Of a DNA stretch of 10,150 nt, positions 1-7,699 are shown in pieces. The position numbers and the translations under genes are program-made. Position 1 is the stretch's first letter. The number at the start of each line of letters is the position of its first letter. The notes beneath the pieces were generated by a model. The model had not been told where the DNA came from, made no database searches, and worked only from the letters and a program-made list of their open reading frames with translations. Source of the DNA: Jimgerdemannia flammicorona (Eukaryota > Mucoromycota > Endogonomycetes > Endogonales > Endogonaceae); NCBI GenBank assembly GCA_003990745.1, contig RBNI01007594.1, positions 1-10,150 on the forward strand. Direction: 5' to 3'.

Positions 1-48
1 GGGGGGTGGGGGGGGGGGGGGGGGGGAGGGGGTGGAGGCGGGAGGTGG
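1..48. repeat. G-rich low-complexity tract at window start
   Basis: The first 34 bases are almost all G, interrupted by single T or A bases, and the run continues as G-rich sequence (GGAGGCGGGAGGTGGCGG) to about 51. Several adjacent runs of three or more G could form a G-quadruplex on the plus strand. It may also reflect a hard-to-sequence stretch at a contig edge. No coding signal is associated with it. Confidence 0.85.
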
Positions 49-61
49 CGGTGACCTTGAT

Positions 62-210
62 AGTATATTAAATATTGTAAAGTTTCGCCTCGCGACAATC
101 TCCCGATTTTGAGAACGCCACATAACCTTTCATGACATCAGCATGTATCACCTCAAACATGTTTAATAGTGTACCCACAACAGTATATTAAATTTCAATC
201 GGTTTCGACT
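62..210. repeat. Pair of imperfect 29-bp direct repeats
   Basis: AGTATATTAAAT occurs at 62-73 and 182-193. In both copies GTTTCG follows after exactly eight bases and CT ends the match, so the two 29-bp units are spaced 120 bp apart. The AT-rich core could match by chance, but the conserved spacing of the second block argues for a diverged duplication. Function unknown. Confidence 0.4.
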
Positions 211-347
211 GACATATAACATTACAACATGTTTCTCATAGTAGAAATCAAAAACGTTTCAAATATTTAGTGAAGTACGTCAAAACATTAGACAAGCATC
301 TAAATCTAATATTTAGATATATCGGCAGTAAGAGGGTGCTACTATTA

Positions 348-377
348 CACATAAAAATAAAAATAAATAAATAAAAA
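348..377. repeat. A-rich simple repeat (AAAAT/AAAT)n
   Basis: Alternating AAAAAT and AAAT units run from about 348 to 377 on the plus strand. This is an ordinary microsatellite-like tract in intergenic DNA. Confidence 0.8.
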
Positions 378-753
378 AGCATTCCATGAACCATTATTTA
401 CACTATGGGTGAAGTCCCACATTCGGAATTGCCAATAAAACATATCTCCTTGAAATCTACGGCATTGGAAAAGACAGACACTTTGTACAGGTACATCAAA
501 ATCAAAAGCACAGAACGCGCAAAGAAGAAAACCAATAAAAATCCGAAAGGATCTCTGCGACGTCGCACGCAAGTCTATTGACGTATCTGTTGCCGCCAGA
601 AAGGGTGTTGGGTGTGGTTCGTGGGATTGGTGTCATGGCATTTAGCATCTCGCGGTTTGTAAAGGAATGGCTTGTTCTCCGGGAATGGCGGAAAGCACCG
701 GAACTTGGTATTAAAAGAGGTTGAGGACCAATACGTTCTCGGCTTCATTGTCG

Positions 754-1601
754 CTAAAAGTCGTAATCGGAGGCGTAGAGGCACATGCGCTGCCAATCCT
801 CTGTGTGTATCGGTGGTGCACTGGCTGCACGGCGCGCGTTCGGGCTGTACATGTCAGGCTCACTCATAGAAGTCGGCGGCATGCGCGGACGTACGGGAGA
901 ACCTTCTGAACGTGCGTACTTGTTGCCGTTGGGCGCTGCGCTGCCATCTATTGTCAGATCCGTCAGCGCCGGAAGCCTCCCAGATCGCGTCGGCGTTGAC
1001 CTCGAGTTGGTTGGAGTTGGCGACATCGGAGGCGACACAGAGTGCGCCGAAAGAACGGGAGAATTGGAAGGCGAAGCGGAAGGAGGCACTATCGGGGTTC
1101 TGGGCAGCAACGGCGCCGTTGGAAGCGTCGAAGGAAGGGGCGGTACTGGCGGGATTTCTTTTTTAGGCTTGGGTGGAGCGCCGCCACGGCTCTGGTACGT
1201 GAATACATCGTTGTGCAAATGGGCGCTGATGACGGTATAGGTGGTATCAGTAGAAGAGACGGAGTCACCGGAGCAGTGGGTTTTGATCGAAGTCGTGGAG
1301 GACGACCTTCGCTCACGTGGGGGTGGTGTAAGGGGTGGGCTCGGGATCAAATTTCCATCGTTGGTGTACTTGTGCGGCTCAAAGTAGTCGTCGTCGTCGT
1401 TGGCACCCGACTTCTGCAAATTCGGGTCGGCGATGGAAGCGTAAGGCGATGCATAATCTGCCAGAGTCGGCAAAGTGCTGTTTCCCTTCTTTTTGGGTGG
1501 GGGACCTACAGAGATTGTGGTAATGTGTTAATTTAGCGCGGATCAGGTTGGTCGGTACGAGTGGAGCAGATCAAAATCAAATAACTACCTCCGCGTGGCA
1601 T
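754..1601 (-). CDS. Pro/Ser-rich hypothetical protein, two exons, 254 aa
   Basis: I do not recognise this gene. Exon 2 is the longest plausible open frame in the left part; it opens with TTG (1473) in mid-frame and has no early ATG, so the start must lie upstream. An ATG at 1601-1599 gives a 13-nt first exon (1601-1589) that joins exon 2 (1505-754) across an 83-nt intron in phase 1, making a 765-nt CDS that ends TAG at 756-754. The protein starts MPRGGPPPKKKGN. It has an acidic patch (DDDD at about 41-44, encoded by a GTC run on the plus strand), a proline-rich centre (about 113-165) with PPKPKKEIPPVPPLP-type PxxP motifs that could bind SH3 or WW domains, many SP/TP sites that could be phosphorylated, and a C-terminus ending YASDYDF. 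There is no signal peptide, membrane segment or catalytic motif; most of it is probably disordered. Fungal signalling or cytoskeletal adaptors often look like this, but that is inference. Shadow ORFs on the plus strand lack such a pattern. Confidence 0.65.
1506..1588 (-). other. Predicted 83-nt intron of the Pro/Ser-rich gene
   Basis: On the minus strand the intron begins GTAGTT at 1588 and ends CTCTGTAG at 1506. Candidate branch sequences are CTGAT and TTAAC upstream of the acceptor. Splicing joins GGA-G to GT-CCC and restores the exon 2 frame exactly. The acceptor with its pyrimidine-rich lead is convincing. The donor is weaker because position 5 is T instead of the usual G. Length is in the range of basidiomycete introns. 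Confidence 0.55.
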
Positions 1602-1680
1602 GGTTGTTAGGAATAGGTTAAGGGAGGAGTGAAAGGGTGACCACTTAAATGATTGATTGGTTCCCGTCTTAGTGGCTGGA
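1602..1680 (-). promoter_or_regulatory. Possible promoter / 5' UTR of the Pro/Ser-rich gene
   Basis: On the minus strand, a pyrimidine-rich stretch (about 1640-1615, CCCTTTCACTCCTCCC) lies just upstream of the ATG, as is common at fungal core promoters. A CCAAT pentamer (reverse complement of 1656-1660) lies about 55 nt upstream of the ATG. No clear TATA box is visible. This rests on motif content and position only. Confidence 0.3.
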
Positions 1681-2550
1681 GCGAACAATGCACTCAATTA
1701 GCCAGCAAGAGGCCTGCCTGGGACGATATCTCGTAGACTTCAAATGAATGAAGAGGTATCAATCGAACAGCAGTGGCATGCTTGCCCGAGGCTTTTATGT
1801 CATTCATGGCTGCAGTCATTTCGGCCCTTTCGTCCGTTCCAGCCAGTCAAAAAAGACCCGGGCCTACATTAGCGTTCATCTTCATTATTACTCCGGCCAT
1901 TAATCCAGCGGAGGGACCAGGGAGGTCCAGAGCCACGCACTGTCCATTCTAAACACACCTTTTTGGTTTGAGCGATAAACCAAATTGGGACTGTATACCC
2001 CAAAATTAAGGGTTCTGGTATGATTGGGGATATTCGTCTTCTATCGCGGCCTAATATGCATTACTGTAAACCCGCTTATCAGCAGGCCCGTTAGCTGTCC
2101 ACGACTATAGGAGGCAGCCTGTTTGTTTTTAAAACAAGGTTGAAAGAAAACATCCCAAAAGATATGCAGTCTGCACTACCTCTGGCTAACATGTCATTGC
2201 TTATCCTCCTAGTTAGCAGGCAGCTATTGTTATTGTATGGCCTACAAGGAAACATTCTCTCATTTTAGCTTACAACAAATCAGACAAATCAAGAGAAACC
2301 TGTCAGGCGACTGTCACGGCCTGAAATACAAAACCTACTAGCTAGACAACCGTTCTGTGTTCTGTGTGAATGAAATTGAGGCCTTGAATAATGAAGTTCC
2401 ACTTTGTAAAGAAACATGAGGGTACACACGATGACAAGAGAAACCAACTTAGCGGAACCGATCAAAAGCAAACGGATCCATTTTATCACGGTAAGCCGAA
2501 GTGTGTGTACATCGGAAGAATCAAATGCCTTGCTCATGGGGTCACGGTTT

Positions 2551-2577
2551 AAAAAAAAAAAAAAAGAAAAAGAAAAA
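2551..2577. repeat. Poly-A / A-rich tract
   Basis: Fifteen consecutive A (2551-2565) are followed by GAAAAAGAAAAAGG on the plus strand. It is a simple repeat with no obvious retroposed body upstream. Confidence 0.8.
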
Positions 2578-3840
2578 GGCTACTTTTAGCGGTCGTACGA
2601 CACAACAAGCCGGAGAACGTGAATCTGACATGAATATGACAGAGTATGATTCGTAATACCCGTCCGATCCCGAATAGCATAAACTTCATGACTAGGACGA
2701 TCGGAATCTCCCTGATCCTGTTTCCCGCTGACTCGGCAAATTTGACCATTTTGTTATGGGATCTTCGGTTTTGTCAAAGCGGCATTTGCTCAGCATCTCT
2801 GACTTTTCGTGGGCGAGACAACTCTATGAATAAATGTGTGACCTAACAATGGCGCACATCGCAACCGTCCGACCCACGGAAGAAAACGAAAGCTCTCACC
2901 AATAAAGCAAAGCAACCCAGGCCAAAACTAATACAATTAAATCCCGTCGCAAGGTCGTTACGCTCGCGCCTAGCCGAAAGGGAACATGTAACATCGGGCG
3001 CCCGTAACAAGGGGGTGGAGGGACAAAGTGATGGGTCACAATCCCATCGGTCCCCGGTCTGATTCACCCAAACGGGTCAGGTCGTGGTTGAAGGAATTAA
3101 TATGTGGAAATGCAGATCGTTTCAAGGCATTCGGGACGTGGTGTCCGCAGGATTTGATCATGCGAAAGTGTGGGTATGCATTGCGACGATGGCCTAGACG
3201 GGCCGCGATACGGAGAATGAAAAACAGAACGGAAGAGCCACCGTCGTCACTTTCGACAGTACTTGCCGGCGGAGGTAGACCCCCATACGGAAATGGAACT
3301 TCGGTCTCGCGCACCGTGCCAAGGCTTGCCCGGAAAGAGGAAAAACATTGGGTCTCGTACTTGCATGTGTGCGACATTGAAGATCTCGGATGGGATTTTA
3401 TTTTGTGCATGGGGTATTTGGCGACCTGACACTGTTGGAGAATATGCGAGAATATGGTCAGTAGCCTTGCCTCCAGAATGGGATCGCTGTGGCGGCTTAT
3501 TCACGAAGTTGGAAGGTATGCAGATGATCTTGGTCCACCATTCAAACAACGTGGCTGACATAAGCATACAAGACAACTGAGTTGAATGATCCCTTCCAGT
3601 TCCATAACAACCGCGAGGCCAGTGTCCTTGTGTACCGAGCTTCTGTGCAAATACCAGCAAAAGGCGGCAACTCAGCGGTAAGTGGACAACGTGTATCTGT
3701 GGGGATGGGAACGGCTCAGCGGCGCCGGCATGCACACCAAAACGATCAGCGAGCGGTGCGTGCGTACGCTCACAGGATCGCCTAAAATGAGCACGGCTGA
3801 GAATGGCAATTCCTAGGGTTCATGGTGGGATTCTGCGATT

Positions 3841-3861
3841 TTAATATATATATATATATGT
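3841..3861. repeat. (TA)n dinucleotide microsatellite
   Basis: TTAATATATATATATATATG is an alternating TA run in gene-free DNA. Confidence 0.85.
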
Positions 3862-4107
3862 ATGCGATAGTTTATGGATGGTTTGAATATCGGCGTATAC
3901 ATATTAAATCCGATTTCACTTGCGTCGCTTCCATTTAATTTACACTCACACGGAAAGATTTGCTGTGGCCATTCACGCCCACACGATCAAATAAAAAAAT
4001 AAATGACCAATGGGCGGAAATCTGGAAATGTAAGCTTGCGCAAAACGAGGTTATATTTTAGTTTTACACCATTTGGAGGCGGCAACACCGAATCTACATA
4101 CAAAACT

Positions 4108-4131
4108 AAAAAAAAAAAAAAAAAAAAAAAA
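4108..4131 (+). repeat. 24-base poly-A tract at a composition boundary
   Basis: An uninterrupted run of 24 A separates sequence with normal CpG content on the left from nearly CpG-free AT-rich DNA on the right. It could be the A-tail of a non-LTR retroelement inserted on the plus strand, an insertion target, or an assembly join across a homopolymer. No target-site duplication is obvious, and I cannot tell these apart from the sequence. Confidence 0.7.
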
Positions 4132-5155
4132 TGAATTGCTCAATCTCTCAACCAGCCAATTCTTTGTAAGGTGGTAACTCTTGCCTTAATAGAAACTACA
4201 TCACAGTCCTCTTGGGCCATGGCAATTACTTGGCTATAGGTAGTCAATATGTATTCCACAATGATATAGATAATAATAATACTGATGTTCTCATTTACCA
4301 TTGGTATGATTCTACATTCAACTATTATTCCAAGTTGGGCATCAACTGTTTGACCTGGAATATAAATTGCTGGCCCATTGCTAAATGATGAAAGTAAATA
4401 CTAGATAGTAGGCCAGAAATTAAATGAGATTTTGGAATTCAGAAAGGTTATTTTATTTTATTTTATTTTATGTGGCAAGTTCTTGTTCTATATATTGTTC
4501 ATATATAAAGCACTCCATTCTGATTCAGATTCAGATGACCTTATGCTGATCATGAGCCATACATTGAAGCCTTATCTATAAATATCATTCAAAAATAAAA
4601 GGATTTAAGTGTGCTATATGGTAGTTGTGAAATTGGGAGACCATTAGATCAAGGGGGTCAGCATCTTCCAATGTTGCTACTCTGTTCATCTACTGTCAAC
4701 AGTTGGATGCTATTTCTCTTTAGATGGAATAACTTCCTCTATTAGGCCCCTTACTGCTCCATTGTTATATCAACTTGTATTCATAAATCAGATGAGTCTA
4801 GATATTTCATTCATTCCTCTCTTTCAAATATGGAAATCTATAACATACTATATATGTACTATATAACTATATGAAAATGTACTGTTCATAGTACAAACTC
4901 AATCTATGTACTACTACCAGTTACATAAACTAATATAGTGCTTTCAGTCAGCTTGTTTTCTGATGTTGAATATTTTATTATTATATAGCAAAGTTTTTGC
5001 TATTGTCTTTGATGTTTGAGCTGTTTTGAATATTTATTAAACATGATTAAGATATGTGATTTTTCTTTTATATTATTTGTTATGTAAACTTTCTATTATA
5101 AATTAATTTTTAAATATTTCAGATTCTCTAAATCTACTTATAATATTTTTACTAT
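4132..5155. other. AT-rich, CpG-free DNA with no gene
   Basis: I find no coding signature on either strand. The segment contains no CpG that I can see, a (TTTTA)n microsatellite (4448-4470), a small GATTCA triplication near 4520-4537 and several TA-rich stretches. Its composition matches the decayed retrotransposon to the right, so it is probably older, unrecognisable repeat DNA. That assignment is inferred from composition, not from homology. Confidence 0.5.
4448..4470. repeat. (TTTTA)n microsatellite
   Basis: Four and a half TTTTA pentamers occur in tandem on the plus strand. This is a simple repeat within unassigned AT-rich DNA. Confidence 0.85.
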
Positions 5156-5414
5156 TGTAATATACCAGCTCAATAGAGACAAATTATGAAATAGAGCAGC
5201 TATGCAAATTGGCTTGAGTCTCTTGTTACTTTGTCAAAAGTAATAAAATATTAAATAGTATTTAGCTGTATAAATCCAATCTGGAGTTATATCATTTTAG
5301 TGGTTCCTATCTTAATTTTATAAGACTCTGGCTAAATTAGATAGTCATCTAATTTATATAATTTATATAGATAATTAATATAACTCAGCAGTAGAATAAA
5401 TTTTGACAGTTTTC

Positions 5415-5521
5415 CTGACTTAGTCTGACAAGTATATCAAAGTGAAATATTAGTTCTTCTAGCTTAGTCTGACAAAAATACCAAAATGGAATATTAGTTC
5501 TTCTGACTTTATCTGATAAGT
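5415..5521. repeat. 44-bp tandem repeat, about 2.4 copies
   Basis: Unit 1 (5415-5458) and unit 2 (5459-5502) are both exactly 44 bp and differ at a handful of positions. Unit 3 is partial and starts at 5503 with CTGACTTTATCTGATAAG. Each unit carries CTTAGTCTGACA and ATATTAGTTCTT. The array lies inside the older LTR remnant. Confidence 0.85.
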
Positions 5522-5626
5522 TATAATAAATTGTTATATATCTATAAGCTATTGGAATTTCTGTAGAAAATCTGATGAAAATTTCTACTGAAATTCTAAT
5601 GGAATTGCTAACTAGTAGTTATGAAT

Positions 5627-5677
5627 ACTAAATATAATATAAATACAAATAGATATATCCAGTATATTATATTTAGT
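5627..5677. repeat. Perfect 15-bp inverted repeat (21-nt loop)
   Basis: ACTAAATATAATATA at 5627-5641 is the exact reverse complement of 5663-5677. The hairpin is AT-only except for one C/G pair per arm and ends 35 bp before the left end of the younger LTR. It may be a fortuitous AT-rich palindrome or a remnant structure within the older LTR. Confidence 0.75.
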
Positions 5678-6102
5678 CATAGCTTCAAACTTATATAAAT
5701 ACTCTCTATACTGTAACATGCCTAGCTCAATAGAGGCAAATTACAAGATTGGGGGTTAGTGTAGTTTGGCTTGAGCCCCCAGTTACTTTGTTAAAAGCAA
5801 TAAAATATTCTTGGGGTTTAGTGGTATAATAGTCAATCTGGATATCTGTAAGTGATTTGTATGTCGATTTCCTAATTGGGACAGTTCTCTGGGTGTAGCA
5901 GCAATTTGTATATCTTTTCCTTCTTAGATCAACTGGGAATTGGTAGAATTTCATGTATAGTATGATGAGTTCCTTATGTGTGATGGTCTGGCAATTTAGT
6001 AGTTTTCCTTCTTGAGTGACAGTGATCTCTGTGTGATGATCTCCATGTAGCATAACAATTTCCAAAAGTATGTGATTTCTGGCGGATAACTCAATTTGAC
6101 TT

Positions 6103-6480
6103 ACTGGGAATAGAGGATGATGTGGGGTCTTCCTGGGATGGTTTACTGGGAATTATACTGGTAGCAGGTTCTCCAAATTGAGCTCACTGGGAACAAACAA
6201 ATAACTTGGATGGTATGGATGTTGCAGATTTTTCTGAATTAGCAGGCTTCTTCTTAAAGATGATAGCTTTAACTAGGAAATAACTCAAATGGTATAAGTT
6301 TTTCTGAATTGGACTCTTCTGGGAATAATAACTTAGGTGGCATGGGTTCTCTGAGAATACAGATAACTTGGAAAACAGTGGCTTCAACTGGGAATATGAT
6401 GGCACAGATTCTTCTGAATTGGCAGCTTCAACTGGGAATATGATGGCACAGATTCTTCTGAATCGGTAGCTTCAACTGGG
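6103..6480. repeat. Degenerate minisatellite in the LTR, 40-46 bp period
   Basis: The core ACTGGGAAT (or close variants) recurs on the plus strand at about 6103, 6145, 6185, 6271, 6317, 6385, 6429 and 6473, often preceded by TTCTGAATTGGCAGCTTCA-like sequence. The last two full units (6381-6424 and 6425-6468) are 44 bp each and nearly identical. Further weak copies may reach back to about 5930. Since 44 is not a multiple of three, the array does not encode a peptide repeat; the minus-strand ORF at 6405-6184 across it is a by-product. Confidence 0.8.
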
Positions 6481-6520
6481 AAATGTGCTTGTGGCTTCTT
6501 GGAAAGGGTCTTTTGGCAAA

Positions 6521-6586
6521 GTTGCATCAAAGACTGGCTTCATTTGCGCAAATAGATCAATGTGAAGTTGCATCAGAAACTGGCTT
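6521..6586. repeat. Short direct repeat in LTR (GTTGCATCA...CTGGCTT)
   Basis: GTTGCATCAAAGACTGGCTT at 6521-6540 recurs as GTTGCATCAGAAACTGGCTT at 6567-6586, a spacing of 46 bp. It probably extends the neighbouring minisatellite history. Confidence 0.75.
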
Positions 6587-6905
6587 GAGCAAGACAGCTT
6601 TCTCTTAGGTGGCAGAGACTTGAGTTCTTCAGGCTTATCTGGTAAGTATACTAATAACAATAATTCCAAAGGTGGTAAAGTTCTTTACTTGAACTTGGTG
6701 GCAAAATCTTCAAGCTTTGTATTGGAAAGTAGACTGGAGTGGGAATAAAAGGACCAATGCTCAATCTTTAGAGGCTTTTTTGGTTTGCACTTCAATTCAG
6801 ACTGAGGTTTATTCACTCTTATCTCTGGGGTAATTTATACATTGTGGTTGCTATCTGGTTACTATGTGGCTAACTATAGATTTGCTACTTATGACAGATA
6901 TATAG

Positions 6906-6965
6906 AGTCTGTATGGTGTACAGGACCTATATAGTATATAAAGTCTGTATGGTGTACAGAGTCAG
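6906..6965. repeat. Short direct repeat in LTR (AGTCTGTATGGTGTACAG)
   Basis: AGTCTGTATGGTGTACAG occurs at 6906-6923 and again at 6942-6959, 36 bp apart. A third degenerate piece (AGTCAGTATGGGTAAACAG) follows at once. Nearby, variants of TCTGGCTAA.TATA recur between about 6855 and 7115. Confidence 0.8.
6928..6944 (-). promoter_or_regulatory. Candidate TATA-like element in LTR
   Basis: On the minus strand CTTTATATACTATATAG lies about 200-215 nt into the LTR, where a U3 core promoter could sit. The region is AT-rich and repetitive, so a TATA-like string is expected by chance; no initiator or start site can be assigned. Confidence 0.2.
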
Positions 6966-7144
6966 TATGGGTAAACAGACCCTTTTTGGTATGTCTGGCT
7001 AATTATAAGTATGGCAGGCATGAGTAACTATGATATACTGGAAGTCATGTCATGCTAGGAGCCCATGTCATCTGGTTAAGTATGCTAATTATTCATATCA
7101 TCTAGCTAAGTTACAATTCAGGTGGTACATTTTGGTTTGTTACA

Positions 7145-7699
7145 TCAGCCTCCACTGAAGGATAGTTTGTCCCAGACTGTTCTCCAGTCATCATCCTAAT
7201 AAGCATAAACTGCTTCTGCATCTATGCCTGTTTCATCATCTTCATTGTCTGTACTAGGGTCATTCCATTCTATGGGCTCTTCTTCTTCTTCAGGGAATAG
7301 AATTTCGATGGAATTGATGAGGCTCAAATAGGTGATAGGGTTCATTCCTTGAATGTCATTTAGGGAGAACTGTGCCTGTGTCAGAGCTGTGACATTTCAT
7401 TTATAAATGGTATATAGTCTATCTGTGGCAGTAGTGTCTCTTCTGGTCAGACCTGTAGTGTTCCTGATATAGGTCTGCTCTGGGGCTGGAAGGTTCTGCA
7501 ATTATTCACCAATTACATAATAGGCCTACAGTTGGTGGACTTGTAGTAGGAATCTGGCCAGAGTGAGATTTTCTTGGTGAACTTAGATCTTCTGAAGGGA
7601 GTTTCCATTAGCTTGGCCGAATTGGGATAGAGGAACTGATAGGGTCTAGAAGGAGCTGAGGACTAATGTCTGGAGGCACTGATCAATCCTTTGGCTCAT
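7145..7699 (-). pseudogene. Unrecognised ORF between integrase and 3' LTR (184 codons, 6 stops)
   Basis: I do not recognise this protein. The frame runs from ATG at 7699-7697 to TGA at 7147-7145, 185 codons with no frameshift, but is broken by stops at codons 18, 39, 58, 66, 101 and 168. Its ATG overlaps the pol stop (ATGA), and its last base lies directly before the LTR. Visible content: a leucine-rich, probably helical N-terminal half (about 35-72), a basic Thr/Arg patch (79-94, RNTTGLTRRDTTATDR), a segment with LTQAQFSLNDIQGMNP (106-121), an acidic tail starting FPEEEEEPIEWND (135-147), and a Trp-containing end (WRTVWDKLSFSGG). There is no zinc knuckle, chromodomain, protease motif, signal peptide or membrane segment, so it does not look like env or gag. 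If TGA at 7698 was once CGA, there would have been no ATG here, and the frame may instead have been reached by frameshifting from pol. Confidence 0.6.

Larger units (their letters stand above)
49..753. other. Intergenic region and putative 3' UTR, no gene seen
   Basis: This AT-leaning stretch contains no ORF with a recognisable protein signature. The part next to 754 is presumably the 3' UTR of the minus-strand gene ending there, but I see no AATAAA on the minus strand close to the stop; the AATAAA hexamers near 350-375, 434 and 532 are all on the plus strand. It holds two 29-bp imperfect direct repeats (62-90 and 182-210) and an A/T simple repeat (348-377). Two short minus-strand ORFs, about 345-572 and 575-796, look like chance open frames. 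Confidence 0.6.
1681..4107. other. Host-like intergenic region without a confident gene
   Basis: I see no gene I can support here. Short ORFs overlap on both strands, the longest being plus 3028-3429 (133 codons), minus 3735-3247 (162) and minus 3410-3036 (124). None shows a domain, and they overlap one another heavily. A strong donor-like GTAAGT on the plus strand (3679) and an acceptor-like CTCACAG ending at 3773 leave open a small intron-containing or non-coding transcript around 3000-3800. No tRNA or rRNA signature was found. CpG frequency here is normal, unlike the DNA beyond 4131. Confidence 0.5.
5156..5711 (-). repeat. Remnant of an older LTR, interrupted by the younger element
   Basis: Bases 5156-5285 align with 5712-5841, the 3' terminus of the younger LTR. 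Both begin TGTAA, both have CTCAATAGAG 13-14 bases in, and both share TTGGCTTGAG, GTTACTTTGT, AATAAAATATT and a CAATCTGG at exactly offset 122. The left copy is more diverged. It therefore looks like the end of an older LTR of the same family and orientation, broken at 5711 where the younger element begins; the rest should lie beyond that element, outside the window. Homology beyond the first 130 bp is weak, so the full extent to 5711 is inferred. Confidence 0.55.
5712..7144 (-). repeat. 3' LTR of the gypsy element, 1433 bp
   Basis: On the minus strand the LTR starts TGTAACAAACC at 7144 and ends GGCATGTTACA at 5712, a 7-bp terminal inverted repeat (TGTAACA/TGTTACA) with the usual TG...CA ends. 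A purine-rich stretch (AGTGGAGG) lies just upstream at about 7158-7151, in the place of the polypurine tract. The length is large for a fungal gypsy LTR and is partly explained by an internal minisatellite (about 5930-6490) and other short repeats (6520-6590, 6905-6965, 6985-7125). The second LTR is out of view, so the ends rest on the inverted repeat, the adjoining ORF stop and PPT, and the paralogous end at 5156. Confidence 0.75.

Noticed and set aside
1..48. G-rich start as telomeric repeat
   Set aside because: There is no regular TTAGGG-like unit, only near-continuous G with scattered T and A.
785..1536. Plus-strand ORFs of 151 and 164 codons opposite the Pro/Ser-rich gene
   Set aside because: They overlap the minus-strand gene, consist of Gly/Arg/Val-rich sequence as expected from the complement of Pro/Ser codons, and have no supporting splice or domain signal.
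3028..3735. Mutually overlapping ORFs (plus 3028-3429, plus 3263-3580, minus 3410-3036, minus 3735-3247) as genes
   Set aside because: No domain, no convincing start context, and they exclude one another; at this GC content such lengths arise by chance. Left as a low-interest observation only.
5415..5521. 44-bp repeats as a CRISPR array
   Set aside because: The units are contiguous tandem copies with no unique spacers, in eukaryotic repeat DNA.
6184..6405. Minus-strand ORF of 73 codons in the LTR
   Set aside because: It is translation of the degenerate minisatellite, whose 44-bp period shifts frame in each unit, so it is not a conserved peptide.
7145..7699. Third ORF as an envelope gene
   Set aside because: No signal peptide, no membrane segment and no Cys-rich ectodomain pattern, so an env-like assignment is not supported.
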